A stretch of DNA of 64,000 nucleotides from Brevibacillus brevis. GTDB taxonomy: Bacteria > Bacillota > Bacilli > Brevibacillales > Brevibacillaceae. Where the stretch lies: positions 3,596,001-3,660,000 of the forward strand of contig NZ_CP030117.1 of assembly GCF_001039275.2 (NCBI RefSeq), read 5' to 3'. How positions within the stretch are numbered: the first letter of the stretch is position 1; each line of letters starts with the position of its first letter. The position numbers and the translations under genes were made by a program. Below are positions 47,265-58,371 of the stretch, one piece after another. Under the pieces are notes generated by a model. The model was not told the DNA's origin. It was given only the letters and a program-made list of their open reading frames with translations, and made no database searches.

Positions 47265-48650
47265 TTATCCCTCCATGACGAGCAGCGTTGGGTTTTCGAG
47301 GAGCTGCTTCACGTAGTTGACGAAACGCTGTGCAGGTTCGCCATCAACCAAGCGGTGGTCAAAGCTCAAGGACAGGTGCAACATTTGACCTACCGCGATT
47401 TCTCCATTTTTCACAATCGGCTTTTCGCTAATGCGGCCAACACCCAGAATAGCTACTTCTGGATAGTTAATGATAGGCGTGAAGAACATACCGCCCGCAG
47501 AACCGATGTTTGTGATGCTGAAAGTAGAACCTTTCAACTCGTCAGCAGTCGCTTTGCGGTCACGTGCTTTCTTCGCCAGCTCGCCGATTTCACCTGCGAT
47601 TTGGAAGATGGATTTGCTGTCAGCGGATTTCACAACTGGAACAAGCAAACCGTCTTCTGTCGAGGTAGCGATACCGATGTTGTAGTACTTTTTGAAGATG
47701 ATTTCTTGTTTTTCATCGTCGATAGAAGCGTTGAGTTCTGGGAATTTCTTCAGACCAGCTACAACTGCTTTCACGATCATAGGCAGGTAAGTCAGCTTCA
47801 CACCACGCTCTTCAGCAAGTGGCTTCGCATCTTTACGCATCGCAACAAGTGCTGTAACATCCACTTCGTCGAAGATTGTTACGTGTGGTGCTGTGTATGC
47901 AGATTTCACCATTGCTTTCGCGATTGCTTTACGCATACCTTTCAGCGGAACGCGCTCTTCCAGCTCGCCTGCTGTAGGTGCGTGGTGAACAGTTGGAGCC
48001 GCTGCTGCTTGTGCTACACCTGTAGCTGCTGCTGCAGGAGCCTCAGTTGCTACTGGAGCTGCCACTGCGGTTGGTGCTGCTGCTCCGCCAGATACGAAGC
48101 GATCTACGTCTTCGCGTGTAATGCGACCCAATTTGCCTGTACCAGGTACATTAGCCAATTGAACGCCTTTTTCGCGAGCGTATTTACGAACCGAAGGGGT
48201 AGCCAACACATGCTTACGGTCAATTGGTGCCGCTACTGCTGTTGCCGTTGCTTGTGCCATTGGCGTTTCCAAAGTTTGGTTCGCATTTGCACTCACTTGG
48301 GAACCAATGTCGCAGCCTGGCTCCATTTTGTCTGCAGCTTGAGGCGCTGGTGCCGCTTCAGCAGCGTGGGAATCGCCATGACCATGGTCTGGCAGGTTCG
48401 GAATTTCGCCTTCTACGTCAAACTCGATCAGTGGATCGCCGACTACAGAAACCGTACCCTCCGTTACTTTCAGATCGATAACTTTCCCTTTAACAGGCGA
48501 TGGTACTTCTACAACCGCCTTGTCATTTTGTACTTCCATGATGACTTGGTCTTCTTCTACGGAATCTCCGGGCTGTACGTGCCATTTGACGATTTCGCCT
48601 TCATGGATACCCTCGCCGAGCTCCGGGAGTCTGAATGTAAAACGACTCAC
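47265..48650 (-). CDS. pdhC: Dihydrolipoamide acetyltransferase (E2) of pyruvate dehydrogenase
   Basis: 461 residues. One N-terminal lipoyl domain with the lipoylated lysine in [11 protein letters not shown]; a linker rich in Ala/Pro; the E1/E3-binding domain around residues 145-180 ([25 protein letters not shown]); a second Ala/Thr/Val-rich linker; and the catalytic domain ending with [11 protein letters not shown]. The core transfers acetyl groups to CoA. A hairpin lies in the 101-nt gap after pdhB, so expression could be uncoupled from E1. Confidence 0.96.
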   Translation of the reverse strand: MSRFTFRLPELGEGIHEGEIVKWHVQPGDSVEEDQVIMEVQNDKAVVEVPSPVKGKVIDLKVTEGTVSVVGDPLIEFDVEGEIPNLPDHGHGDSHAAEAAPAPQAADKMEPGCDIGSQVSANANQTLETPMAQATATAVAAPIDRKHVLATPSVRKYAREKGVQLANVPGTGKLGRITREDVDRFVSGGAAAPTAVAAPVATEAPAAAATGVAQAAAAPTVHHAPTAGELEERVPLKGMRKAIAKAMVKSAYTAPHVTIFDEVDVTALVAMRKDAKPLAEERGVKLTYLPMIVKAVVAGLKKFPELNASIDDEKQEIIFKKYYNIGIATSTEDGLLVPVVKSADSKSIFQIAGEIGELAKKARDRKATADELKGSTFSITNIGSAGGMFFTPIINYPEVAILGVGRISEKPIVKNGEIAVGQMLHLSLSFDHRLVDGEPAQRFVNYVKQLLENPTLLVMEG

Positions 48651-48707
48651 AGTATCTCCTCCTTATAACACTTCGCCATAGTAGTAAGCCTATATTTCCC
48701 AAAAGAA

Positions 48708-48733
48708 GGCGGAAAGCTTTCAACTTTTCCGCC
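48708..48733 (-). terminator. Intercistronic hairpin between pdhB and pdhC
   Basis: Minus strand: GGCGGAAAAG / CTTTCCGCC stem with 7-nt loop followed by TTCTTTT. It resembles a weak terminator or a processing/stabilising stem inside the operon. Confidence 0.6.
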
Positions 48734-48751
48734 ATTATGTCCGTTTCTCAA

Positions 48752-49732
48752 TTAAAAATCGAGGACTTGAGTCAGACCATCCACTACGCGTTTTACGTCA
48801 GGCAGCCATACATCTTCTGCTTGTGCAAACGGGTAAACGGTATCTGGTGCTGTAATACGCAGCACTGGTGCTTCGAGGTGCAGGATCGCACGCTCGTTGA
48901 TTTGCGTGATGATTTCTGCCGCAACACCAGACGTTTTTTGTGCTTCTTGAACCACAATCGCACGATTTGTTTTCTTCACAGAATCCACGATGGTATCGAT
49001 ATCGAGTGGGCTGATGGTGCGCAGGTCGATTACTTCTACTTTTGCTCCACGCGCTTTCTCGATTTCTTCTGCTGCTTTCAAGCTGGTATGCACCATCGCA
49101 CCATAGGTGATGATGGTAACATCGCTACCTTCTTTTACTACGTTTGCTTTACCGAGTGGAATTGTGTACTCGCCTTCTGGAACTTCTTGACGGAAGGAAC
49201 GGTACAGCTTCATGTGCTCGAGGAATACAACTGGATCGTTGTCGCGAATCGCGGAGATCAACAATCCTTTTGCATCATACGGGTTGGAAGGGATAACCAC
49301 TTTCAGACCCGGAGTTTGCATCATCAAGCCTTCCAAAGAGTCAGCATGCAGCTCAGGCGTTTTCACACCGCCACCAAATGGGGAGCGGAATGTAACTGGG
49401 CTCGTGAAGCGACCGCCGGAACGGTAACGCATACGAGTAGCTTGAGATGCAATTGCATCGAACGTTTCAAATACGAAACCAAAGAACTGAATTTCTGCTA
49501 CTGGACGGAAGCCGTTTACGGAAAGACCAACAGCCAAACCGCCGATTCCGGACTCAGCGAGCGGTGTATCGAAAACGCGTTGCTCGCCGAACTCAGCTTG
49601 CAGACCTTCTGTTGCACGGAACACCCCGCCGTTGTTACCTACGTCTTCACCGAAGACAAGAACGGTTTCATCGCGCTTCAACTCTACGCGCATTGCATCC
49701 GTAATGGCTTGAACCATTGTCATTTGTGCCAT
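48752..49732 (-). CDS. pdhB: Pyruvate dehydrogenase E1 component, beta subunit
   Basis: 326 residues. Characteristic blocks: [72 protein letters not shown], and the C-terminal [10 protein letters not shown]. With PdhA it forms the thiamine-diphosphate heterotetramer that decarboxylates pyruvate. It starts 3 nt after the pdhA stop. Confidence 0.96.
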   Translation of the reverse strand: MAQMTMVQAITDAMRVELKRDETVLVFGEDVGNNGGVFRATEGLQAEFGEQRVFDTPLAESGIGGLAVGLSVNGFRPVAEIQFFGFVFETFDAIASQATRMRYRSGGRFTSPVTFRSPFGGGVKTPELHADSLEGLMMQTPGLKVVIPSNPYDAKGLLISAIRDNDPVVFLEHMKLYRSFRQEVPEGEYTIPLGKANVVKEGSDVTIITYGAMVHTSLKAAEEIEKARGAKVEVIDLRTISPLDIDTIVDSVKKTNRAIVVQEAQKTSGVAAEIITQINERAILHLEAPVLRITAPDTVYPFAQAEDVWLPDVKRVVDGLTQVLDF

Positions 49733-49735
49733 GGC

Positions 49736-51075
<1,340 letters not shown>

Positions 51076-51080
51076 CATTT

Positions 51081-51109
51081 ACTATATAAGCTGTATCAGT
51101 TTTTTTCAA
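51081..51109 (-). promoter_or_regulatory. Sigma-A promoter of the pdh operon
   Basis: Minus strand: TTGAAA (51104-51109), exactly 17-nt spacer, TATAGT (51081-51086). Confidence 0.8.
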
Positions 51110-51149
51110 GGCTTAGTTTTTCATTTGAGCAAACAGGGAGTGTGAATCG

Positions 51150-51884
51150 ATGTCTGACTATGTAAAGCGAACCATAATAAAAGAAGAAGTGCCCAGCATC
51201 CACGTGGACACTCCCCGCTCGGTCAAAGTATACCTACCGCCGGGGTACAATGAGCTTCTTTCTTACCCTGTTGTGTATTGCCAGGATGGGAACGACTTCT
51301 TTACGATGGGGCGAATCGCGACCATCTCCAATCAATTGATTCTGGAAGAAGGTATCGAACCCTACATCGTCGTCGGTGTCTCAGTCGATCGCAACAAACG
51401 CACGAGCGAGTATTCTCCAGCGGGGTCGAGAAATGCAGCCTATCAGCGTTTTTTCACCGAAGAGCTGATTCCTTACATAGAGGAGCGTTATCCTGTGCGC
51501 CGTGATCCTGCTTCACGAATACTGGCAGGAGATTCTTTGGGCGGAACCGTTTCTTTGCATCTCGCATTGGAACACCCCGACCTCTTTCCACAAGTACTCG
51601 CGCTGTCAGGGGCGTTTTTCCAAACGACACTCGATCCGCTTTTGAAGCAGTCCAGCCTATCCTGGCTGCGAATCTGGATGGTCGTTGGCCTCGATGAGAC
51701 TGCAGTGGAAACAAGTGCGGGCACCTTCGATTTCGTGCAATGGAATCGCGAGGCAAAACAGATTCTTGAGGACAAACAAGCAACCTTGTCGTATCGAGAA
51801 AAACCAGGGAATCACGTCTGGGGTTTGTGGCAAAAAGAGCTTCCTGACGCCTTGCGCTACTTCTTCCCACCTCCCCGTCTGTAA
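51150..51884 (+). CDS. Esterase D / IroE-type alpha/beta hydrolase
   Basis: 244 residues, AGGGAG before the ATG. Belongs to the putative-esterase family (enterochelin-esterase-like). Visible: VKVYLPPGYNELLSYPVVYCQDG, VGVSVDRNKRTSEYSP (family YxRxxEYTP pattern), the nucleophile elbow GDSLGGTVS, and a late histidine in KPGNHVWGLW. No signal peptide. Divergent from the pdh operon. Substrate, for example a siderophore ester, is unknown. Confidence 0.88.
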   Translation: MSDYVKRTIIKEEVPSIHVDTPRSVKVYLPPGYNELLSYPVVYCQDGNDFFTMGRIATISNQLILEEGIEPYIVVGVSVDRNKRTSEYSPAGSRNAAYQRFFTEELIPYIEERYPVRRDPASRILAGDSLGGTVSLHLALEHPDLFPQVLALSGAFFQTTLDPLLKQSSLSWLRIWMVVGLDETAVETSAGTFDFVQWNREAKQILEDKQATLSYREKPGNHVWGLWQKELPDALRYFFPPPRL

Positions 51885-51887
51885 CCA

Positions 51888-52079
51888 TTACGAGCCATTG
51901 ATTTCTTTGATGTCCTCGTACCCGTAATACCGGCCATCCACCAGGAAAATGCCTTGGTGGTTGGCTTTTTCAATTTCACCCGCAACCTGATTGGCGTCGT
52001 TTAGGACGATGTTGACAATCTTACTCTCATCCCGTTTCATTTGATTGAGAATGCGTTCTCGCTCTTTGGCCGAGATCAT
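51888..52079 (-). CDS. Small hypothetical protein, 63 residues
   Basis: A helical start (SAKERERILNQMKRDESK) followed by predicted strands (IVNIVLNDA, GIFLVDGRYYGYEDIKEI). The second half looks like a small beta-barrel (SH3/Hfq-like), but I cannot name a family. GGGAT-type ribosome site only. It ends 4 nt from the convergent esterase stop. Confidence 0.6.
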   Translation of the reverse strand: MISAKERERILNQMKRDESKIVNIVLNDANQVAGEIEKANHQGIFLVDGRYYGYEDIKEINGS

Positions 52080-52174
52080 ATATCCATCCCTCTTTTCCCC
52101 TGTGTTGGATAGCTATAGTATTTCATTGGCGGGTCTGAATTACACGCAAGTTAGTCAACCGAAGGGAACCAAAA

Positions 52175-52217
52175 AAAGCCTTGCCGCTCTCCCATTTTCC
52201 GGTCACGGCAAGACTTT
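52175..52217 (-). terminator. Terminator after the oligopeptide-binding protein gene
   Basis: Minus strand: AAAGTCTTGCCG / CGGCAAGGCTTT with one mismatch, then TTTT. Confidence 0.75.
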
Positions 52218-52230
52218 TATACGACTTTAC

Positions 52231-53874
52231 TTATTGTTCGATGGTTGTATATTTAAAATCTCTACCACCAAACGGGTTGATCAAAAATCCTTTGACTTTG
52301 TCATTTTTTATATAAGGTCTAGCGCCATAGTACACAGGAGCAATCGGCATTTCCTCCATTAAAATGGTCTCTGCCTCACGCATGATCGCATTACGCTTTG
52401 TCAGGTCTTTTTCCAAGTAACTCTGAACGATTAGCTCTCGGTACCTGTCGTTTTCCCAAGCAGCGTCGTTCGTCCCCACTGTTTTGTCCTTGAAAATTTC
52501 CAGGAAATTGATGGGGTCGTTAAAATCAGCACCCCAATTGCGGTAGGCAAACTGATAGTTTTTGGCGCGCTTGTTTTGTAAAAAAACTTTTTCCTCCAAG
52601 CCACTGATTTTTACATCTACACCCAGACTTCTTTTCCATTGATCCTGAAGAGCTTCAGCCAGCTTTTTCTGACGATCGTCACCTGAACCATACGTGTATG
52701 TCACTTCCGGCATCGTTGAAAGCCCCAGTTCCTTCAACCCTTCAGCCAATAACTGTTTGGCCTTGTCTACATCCTCTTGAAAATAGTCATTTCCGCTGAG
52801 TTGCATAGAGGGCGGAACCCATGCAAACGCCGCAGGTACCCCTGTCTGTACGATTCCGTCTACGAGAGGCTGCCGTTGAATCGAATACGAGAAGGCTTGC
52901 CGAATCTTTTTATTCGTAAAGGGGGGCATGGTTGTATTAAAGGTGACGGCAACTGTATTCGGATACGGCGCCATTACGATTTTTCCTTCATCCTGCAATG
53001 CTGGGATCACATCGACGGGCAACACGTAGCTTGGATGCCCTCCCCAATCCAAATCACCAGAATCAAACAACGCTTGAGCGGTGTTGGTATCGGTAATCAT
53101 GCTCCAAACGATTTTGTTGAGCTTCACAGCATCTTTGTCATGATACTTCTCGTTTTTCACAAGAACTATTTTGTTTTTATGCTCCCATAGCTCCATTTTG
53201 AATGGGCCGTTGCCCACGTAGTTGTCTGGAGACGCTGCCCAGTCCGGATGTGCCTCCAGGGTCTTTTTATGTAAAGGAAACAATGTCGGAAAAGCCGTTA
53301 GCTCGTAAAAAAACGGTGCTGGTGAATTGAGCTTGACCTCCAATGTAAAATCGTCAAGCGCTTTGACCCCTACACCTTCCTGCGAACCTTTCCCTGTGTT
53401 GAATTCCTCAGCGCCTTTAATGAAATAAAGCATGTAGGCATATTCGGATGCTGTCTTTGGATCGAGATTTCGTTTCCAGGCGAACTCAAAATCATGGGCG
53501 GTTACCGAATCTCCGTTACTCCATAGCGCATTCGTTTTCAATTTGAACGTGTACGTCGTCAAATCCTCGGATACTGTATAACTGTCGGCAATGGCGTTGG
53601 CAATTTTCCCATCCGGTCCATAGCGAGTCAACCCTTCAAAACAGGCAGTAATGACATCAAAGGAAGTGCCATCGGAAGCAAGTCCGGGATCTGCTGTCGG
53701 AGGCTCTCCACCGTCTGCGTTCCAATTCAACACCATCTCTTTTCCCGTTGGCTGCGTTGGTTGAGATGCCTGATCATTCGGTTTGTTCGTTACCGCCGTT
53801 TCACTTGAACTACATCCCGCTAAAACTTGAAGCAGCAAGAAGCAGCCCAAAATCAAGCTCATCCTCTTTCTCAT
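52231..53874 (-). CDS. Oligopeptide ABC transporter substrate-binding lipoprotein (OppA/DppE-like)
   Basis: 547 residues from the ATG at 53874 (GGGGGATGG upstream). A lipoprotein signal ends in LAG|C. SBP family 5 features include EPPTADPGLASDGTSFDVITACFEGLTRYGPDGK (given in part as PTADPGLASDGTSFD and FEGLTRYGPDGK), DFEFAWKRNLDP, YVGNGPFKMELWEHKNKI and the C-terminal RNAIMREAETILMEEMPIAPVYY. No permease or ATPase genes lie adjacent, so it must serve a transporter encoded elsewhere. Confidence 0.93.
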   Translation of the reverse strand: MRKRMSLILGCFLLLQVLAGCSSSETAVTNKPNDQASQPTQPTGKEMVLNWNADGGEPPTADPGLASDGTSFDVITACFEGLTRYGPDGKIANAIADSYTVSEDLTTYTFKLKTNALWSNGDSVTAHDFEFAWKRNLDPKTASEYAYMLYFIKGAEEFNTGKGSQEGVGVKALDDFTLEVKLNSPAPFFYELTAFPTLFPLHKKTLEAHPDWAASPDNYVGNGPFKMELWEHKNKIVLVKNEKYHDKDAVKLNKIVWSMITDTNTAQALFDSGDLDWGGHPSYVLPVDVIPALQDEGKIVMAPYPNTVAVTFNTTMPPFTNKKIRQAFSYSIQRQPLVDGIVQTGVPAAFAWVPPSMQLSGNDYFQEDVDKAKQLLAEGLKELGLSTMPEVTYTYGSGDDRQKKLAEALQDQWKRSLGVDVKISGLEEKVFLQNKRAKNYQFAYRNWGADFNDPINFLEIFKDKTVGTNDAAWENDRYRELIVQSYLEKDLTKRNAIMREAETILMEEMPIAPVYYGARPYIKNDKVKGFLINPFGGRDFKYTTIEQ

Positions 53875-54063
53875 CGAGACCATCCCCCTTGATTCCATTC
53901 GATTCCACACACCAGTAAACGCTAGTGCTTTATCACACTACCATGATAACGCAAGTGCGGACGAAACAAATCAGACGGTATGGCGAAAAACAGATCGCGT
54001 ATAGACTCTTATTTTGTACAAATTGTCTAATTATTTTGAATTCGTTATTGAAACAAAGAAAAA

Positions 54064-54087
54064 AGCCAGTCTCCCCTTCGACTGGCT
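54064..54087 (-). terminator. Terminator after the aldolase gene
   Basis: An 8-bp repeat AGCCAGTC / GACTGGCT followed by TTTTTT on the minus strand. Confidence 0.8.
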
Positions 54088-54104
54088 ACAATCGGTTGAA
54101 ACGA

Positions 54105-55130
54105 TTACACTGTTTCCAATAATGCCTCTACTGCTGCAACAACGGTCTCGATCTGTTGCTCGCTAATGTGTCGATGCGTCGTAAAGCGAACGACATCCTC
54201 GTCAAAATCAACAGCGAGCACTCCTTTTTCCTCCAAACGTTCCAAGAAGGCGACAGCTGTTTGTCCAATCGAGTCTGTATTCACTAGCACGATATTCGTC
54301 TCGACTTGCTCGACCTGAAGCGATAGCTGGCGCAAGCCTTTTGCCAATTGCTGTGCCCGTTCATGGTCTTCTGCCAATCGTTCGGTCATCTGCGTCAGAG
54401 CGATGATGCCTGGTGCTGCCAAATATCCTGCTTGACGCAGCCCGCCTCCTAATTTTTTTCTCCACCATCTCGCTTCTTCGATAAATGCACGATCTCCAGC
54501 CAAAATGGAACCAACTGGAGCACTCAGCCCTTTGGACATGCAAATCTGAACGGTATCGGCAAAAGCGCTTAGCTCACTGACTGCAACCCCTTGGGCCACA
54601 GCCGCATTGAAGAGACGAGCACCGTCCAAATGAACGGGAATACCGTGTTTTTTGGCGATTTCATAGACACTCTTCATTTGCGCGACAGAGATTACCGCCC
54701 CGCCAGCGCGATTATGTGTATTTTCAAGACAGATCAATTTTGTGCGAGGAAAATGGATATTATTGCCCCGAATCGCCCTCTCCACTTCTTCTGCACGCAA
54801 AGCACCACGTTCTCCAACCAGCGTCCGTGTTTGCACACCAGCCAATGCCGACATAGCACCGCCTTCATAGTAAAAAATGTGCGAATCCGCTTCAGCAATG
54901 ACCTCATCTCCGTTGACACAATGCGTCAAAACAGCGACCTGATTGCCTTGCGTACCACTTGTTACGAACAGGGCAGCTTCCTTTCCGAGTATTTCAGCCG
55001 CGATCGCTTCCAAACGATTGACAGTTGGGTCCTCTCTATAAACATCATCACCAACCTCCGCTTCTGCCATTGCTCGAAGCATCTCCTCGGTTGGTTTCGT
55101 AACGGTATCACTGCGCAAATCGATTTTCAT
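54105..55130 (-). CDS. Low-specificity L-threonine aldolase
   Basis: 341 residues from the ATG at 55130 (AAGGAG 8 nt upstream). PLP family: IDLRSDTVTKPTEEM, the VGDDVYREDPTVNRLE block, SGTQGNQVA, ADSHIFYYEGG, LENTHNRAGG, HLDGARLFNA, and the Schiff-base lysine in CMSKGLSAPVGS. Cleaves threonine/allo-threonine to glycine and acetaldehyde. Monocistronic. Confidence 0.93.
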   Translation of the reverse strand: MKIDLRSDTVTKPTEEMLRAMAEAEVGDDVYREDPTVNRLEAIAAEILGKEAALFVTSGTQGNQVAVLTHCVNGDEVIAEADSHIFYYEGGAMSALAGVQTRTLVGERGALRAEEVERAIRGNNIHFPRTKLICLENTHNRAGGAVISVAQMKSVYEIAKKHGIPVHLDGARLFNAAVAQGVAVSELSAFADTVQICMSKGLSAPVGSILAGDRAFIEEARWWRKKLGGGLRQAGYLAAPGIIALTQMTERLAEDHERAQQLAKGLRQLSLQVEQVETNIVLVNTDSIGQTAVAFLERLEEKGVLAVDFDEDVVRFTTHRHISEQQIETVVAAVEALLETV

Positions 55131-55254
55131 AGATGACTCTCCTTCCACCCTGTTGTCATTCTCTAGACATATCGTAACACTTTCAACATTGCATCCTGAT
55201 TTCCCTCTTGCTAAGATGGAGGGGTAACTTACATACAGTTAGGGGATTTGACCT

Positions 55255-55557
55255 GTGAAACTAAAAATCACTCGTAACGCTGCCAAGCAATTGACTCCAA
55301 TCATCGAGGCAGAAGAAGACAAAGAGTTGAAACTGCGCCTTTATATTACTCACGCTCACGGTGATCATGCACACTACGGACTCGCTCTGGACAAGCCAAC
55401 AGAAGAAGATGTTGTGATCTCGACAGATAAAGAGATCGATGTGATCGTGAAAAAGGATGAGCCATTGCTCGATGGCGTCATCATTGATTACCTCTTCTTG
55501 CCACAAGAAGGTTTTGTTATTACCAACCCTTCCAAAGGTAACACAGGTGACCACTAA
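55255..55557 (+). CDS. Cysteine-free HesB/IscA-like protein
   Basis: 100 residues from a GTG at 55255. The fold pattern is A-type carrier-like (KITRNAAKQLTPIIEAEED; LLDGVIIDYLF; GFVITNP), but the whole protein contains no cysteine; a histidine-rich ITHAHGDHAHYG occupies the place of the first Cys region. It is unlikely to carry an Fe-S cluster in the classical way; a metal-binding or structural role is possible. Terminator follows. Confidence 0.72.
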   Translation: MKLKITRNAAKQLTPIIEAEEDKELKLRLYITHAHGDHAHYGLALDKPTEEDVVISTDKEIDVIVKKDEPLLDGVIIDYLFLPQEGFVITNPSKGNTGDH

Positions 55558-55570
55558 GCATGATACAGAT

Positions 55571-55602
55571 AAACCCTCTGCTTTTTTACAGGCAGAGGGT
55601 TT
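55571..55602. terminator. Bidirectional terminator between the HesB-like gene and helD
   Basis: An 11-bp perfect repeat AAACCCTCTGC / GCAGAGGGTTT. Confidence 0.85.
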
Positions 55603-55620
55603 TCTTTGATACCTGGTTTC

Positions 55621-57870
55621 TTATTCGTCAGTAGCCATGGTGTACAGCTCTGTCGATAAATCTTTCAGCAACGGCGAAGAAACGTTATCCACCTGCGTCA
55701 TAACAAGGCGATGGACCGGACGTGTCATTGCGACATACAACAGTTTTGCGTCCCATTCGTTACTTTGATAGGCGTCCACATCCAGTAAAATGACCACATC
55801 GAACTGCAAGCCTTTCGTTAGAAAAGCAGGCATGACGGTTACGCCACCCGGAAATTGGTTATCTTTGCTACCCAACAGGGTCAGATCAGCTATCTTGTCT
55901 TGCAGTCCTTTATGTGCTTTTTTACTCGCTTGAATGGTTTTCGCTACGATCGCTATCGTTTTGAAGCCTTCCGACTGGTAGGCAGCCACACGCGAAGAGA
56001 TGTCCTCCCACAGTTGCGCTCGTGAACGAGCCTTGACCATGATTGGTTTTTCGCCATGTCGCAAAACCGGTTTTGCCAATACCGTCTCGGGCAATTCAAT
56101 CTGCCGCAATATATCATTGGCACAACGCATGATCTCAATTGTCGAACGATAGCTTTGCGACAACGTGTAATAGGAAGGAAACAACTGTGCAAAAATGCCC
56201 TTCGTCAACTCTTCCCAGGCATGAATCCCCCGGTAGCTATGAATACCTTGCGCAATATCTCCCACGATCGTTAACGAGTTTCGCTTGGTTGCCAATGCAA
56301 TGACGGCTATTTCCAGCGCACTCAAGTCTTGTGCCTCATCCACAACCGTATGATCAAAATGCTCTGCCTTATTCATTCCTTCAACAATATGCTGCAAGTA
56401 TAGCAATGGCGCGATATCTTCCGGCTCCAATCTCTCCTCTGCAAACAGCGCAGCACTTGACTGCGTCACATCACGCACAACTTCGTCTGAAATGTCAGCA
56501 GGTACGAGCTTGCGCAGCAATTCCTCGTCAGCAATCAACTCGCGATAAGCCGCAAAGATTTCCAGTCTTGGAAACGAAGTCAGGTACGTATCCAGTATTT
56601 GCTCCAGCATTTTCTCGAATTTGTACAAGCCTTCTTTGTCCAAATCGACTTTTCGCTCTCGCAAATGAGCAAACAATTGCTTGTTCATTTCTTGTTTCAA
56701 ATGCTTGCGAAGCGCTTCTACCCGGCGATGATACGGCATATTCGCGAATAACTCCAAGAAGCATTGACGAATAAAATCACCCGGAATGGAAAAGACTTGC
56801 TTCGTCTTGTTGTATAAAAAGCTGAGCTTCTTAAAAGGAATTCTTGTGTCGACGATATGACGAATGTATTGCTCAAGCGCCTCCCGACAAGCGAGTGATC
56901 CTTTGAAGCGAAGTCTGTTTCGCGTCATTTCTTGCTGGCGCTCATCCTGCCCCTCTTCGAAGAACAATTGAAGGGGCTTATCAGGACTCACGATTTTCCA
57001 TCCTTTTGGCAGCAGAGGCTTCACAAGACGCGCTGCCCAATCTACAAAGGTAGACTGTTGAACGTCATCGACCCCCAACTCAGGCAAAACCTCGGATATA
57101 TAGGTAAGAAACATCCGGTTAGGTGCAAACACCATGAACTTTTTGGACATCATGGAATCCTGGTAGTTATAAATCAAATAGGAGAGTCGGTGCAGCGCGA
57201 TGGTCGTTTTTCCGCTCCCTGCTACTCCTTGCACAACAATGGGCCGTTCTTTTTCCGCCCTGATAATATCATTTTGCTCAGATTGAATCGTTGCGACGAT
57301 GTCTTTTAGTCTGCTATCGTTCGCCTGATTCAGATTGGCTGCCAAAAATTCATCGATGAAGCCCTCTTGCAAAAACTCGTCGGGATGCCCCATCTCACGG
57401 TTAATCGTTTCTTTTACTGCTCCATCATAGATGCCGACGATCTTTCCGTCTTCGATCGCAAAATTACGCTTTAATCGAACTTCACCACGTACGATCTCGC
57501 GTCCCATCCGGTAAAACGCGTCTTTGCTCTCACCAGAATAATAGAGACTGGCGATAGGCGCACGCCAATCCACGACGACAGAATCAAACGTATCACTGCG
57601 TACAATTCCCCGTTTTCCTATGTAGACCTGATCCAACTCGTAGATTTCATCCTTCAAGAAATCCACTCTGCCGAAATAAGGCTTCTCTCGCCCCTGATCT
57701 TCTAGGTAACGCAAATCCTTTGCCTTATTATAGTTAACGACCTGTTTCACATAGTCATCTGTTGCCTCGCGAATATCATTACGAAGCTGCTCCATTTCTT
57801 CGTCGATCGCTGAAATGGTATCATCCAGCTTTTTTTGTTCCAATTCATAATCACGATGCTGTGTACTCAC
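55621..57870 (-). CDS. helD: HelD-type superfamily 1 helicase
   Basis: 749 residues from a GTG at 57870, which sits 7 nt after GAGGGGG; an ATG 6 nt earlier is too close to that site. An N-terminal coiled coil (residues 5-50: QKKLDDTISAIDEEMEQLRND) reaches into RNA polymerase in known HelD. Walker A is GVAGSGKTT, motif II is VVDEAQDLSALE, and a late motif is VAMTRPVHRLVM. HelD frees RNA polymerase from DNA and recycles it. Monocistronic. Confidence 0.92.
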   Translation of the reverse strand: MSTQHRDYELEQKKLDDTISAIDEEMEQLRNDIREATDDYVKQVVNYNKAKDLRYLEDQGREKPYFGRVDFLKDEIYELDQVYIGKRGIVRSDTFDSVVVDWRAPIASLYYSGESKDAFYRMGREIVRGEVRLKRNFAIEDGKIVGIYDGAVKETINREMGHPDEFLQEGFIDEFLAANLNQANDSRLKDIVATIQSEQNDIIRAEKERPIVVQGVAGSGKTTIALHRLSYLIYNYQDSMMSKKFMVFAPNRMFLTYISEVLPELGVDDVQQSTFVDWAARLVKPLLPKGWKIVSPDKPLQLFFEEGQDERQQEMTRNRLRFKGSLACREALEQYIRHIVDTRIPFKKLSFLYNKTKQVFSIPGDFIRQCFLELFANMPYHRRVEALRKHLKQEMNKQLFAHLRERKVDLDKEGLYKFEKMLEQILDTYLTSFPRLEIFAAYRELIADEELLRKLVPADISDEVVRDVTQSSAALFAEERLEPEDIAPLLYLQHIVEGMNKAEHFDHTVVDEAQDLSALEIAVIALATKRNSLTIVGDIAQGIHSYRGIHAWEELTKGIFAQLFPSYYTLSQSYRSTIEIMRCANDILRQIELPETVLAKPVLRHGEKPIMVKARSRAQLWEDISSRVAAYQSEGFKTIAIVAKTIQASKKAHKGLQDKIADLTLLGSKDNQFPGGVTVMPAFLTKGLQFDVVILLDVDAYQSNEWDAKLLYVAMTRPVHRLVMTQVDNVSSPLLKDLSTELYTMATDE

Positions 57871-57908
57871 AATCATTCCCCCTCACATGTATCGTGTCAT
57901 TGAACGTA

Positions 57909-58274
57909 TTAGGACCATTGCTTAGCCAACCATATTCCAACCGCACAAGAAAGTAGTCCGACTCCCAAACTGAGAAGAGCGTACAAAGTGCCACGCAACA
58001 AGTGGCCTTCTCCCCAAAAAGAGACCACTTCCAAGGAGAAGCTAGAGAACGTCGTAAATCCTCCCATGACCCCCGTTGCAAATAAAAGATAGAGTGTCGG
58101 AGATAAAATGCCACGTTCTTTCCCTAGCACGAACAAGATGCCGATGATCAAAGATCCACAAACATTGGCGATCCAGGTTCCCCACGGCCATCCCGGTTGG
58201 TTTGCGAGTAAAGACAATAGGTAGCGCAAAAGAGAGCCAACTGCTCCTCCAACCGCCACAGCTATCCAGGCCAT
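57909..58274 (-). CDS. crcB: CrcB/Fluc fluoride channel
   Basis: 121 residues, four membrane helices. GGAVGSLLRYLLSL, the polar-track GTWIANVCGSLIIG and GVMGGFTTFSSFSLE (GxxTTFSTF motif) identify a fluoride-exporting Fluc channel. It acts as a dual-topology dimer; many Bacilli have two paralogues, but only one gene is here. No fluoride riboswitch is visible in the 95 nt upstream. Its N-terminal reading MAWIAVAVGGAVG starts after AAGGAGGG. Confidence 0.93.
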   Translation of the reverse strand: MAWIAVAVGGAVGSLLRYLLSLLANQPGWPWGTWIANVCGSLIIGILFVLGKERGILSPTLYLLFATGVMGGFTTFSSFSLEVVSFWGEGHLLRGTLYALLSLGVGLLSCAVGIWLAKQWS

Positions 58275-58321
58275 CGCTTTCCCTCCTTGGCTATCAAAGC
58301 TGTTATGTATGTCACAGAAAA

Positions 58322-58350
58322 AGACACCCTAGCGTCAAGCGAGGATGTCT
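58322..58350 (-). terminator. Terminator after the YnzC-like gene
   Basis: Minus strand: AGACATCCTCGC / GCTAGGGTGTCT stem with imperfect middle, followed by TTTTT. Confidence 0.7.
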
Positions 58351-58371
58351 GTCGTATCAGTAATTGTTATC

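Noticed and set aside
45747..48668. Very long plus-strand open frame opposite lpdA-pdhC (about 970 codons)
   Set aside because: It is the complement of two well-identified PDH genes, and its translation is Cys/His/Phe-rich with no domain. It arises from codon bias on the coding strand.
58275..58371. Fluoride riboswitch before crcB
   Set aside because: No crcB-motif sequence or pseudoknot pattern seen in the short upstream region, which instead holds the ynzC terminator.
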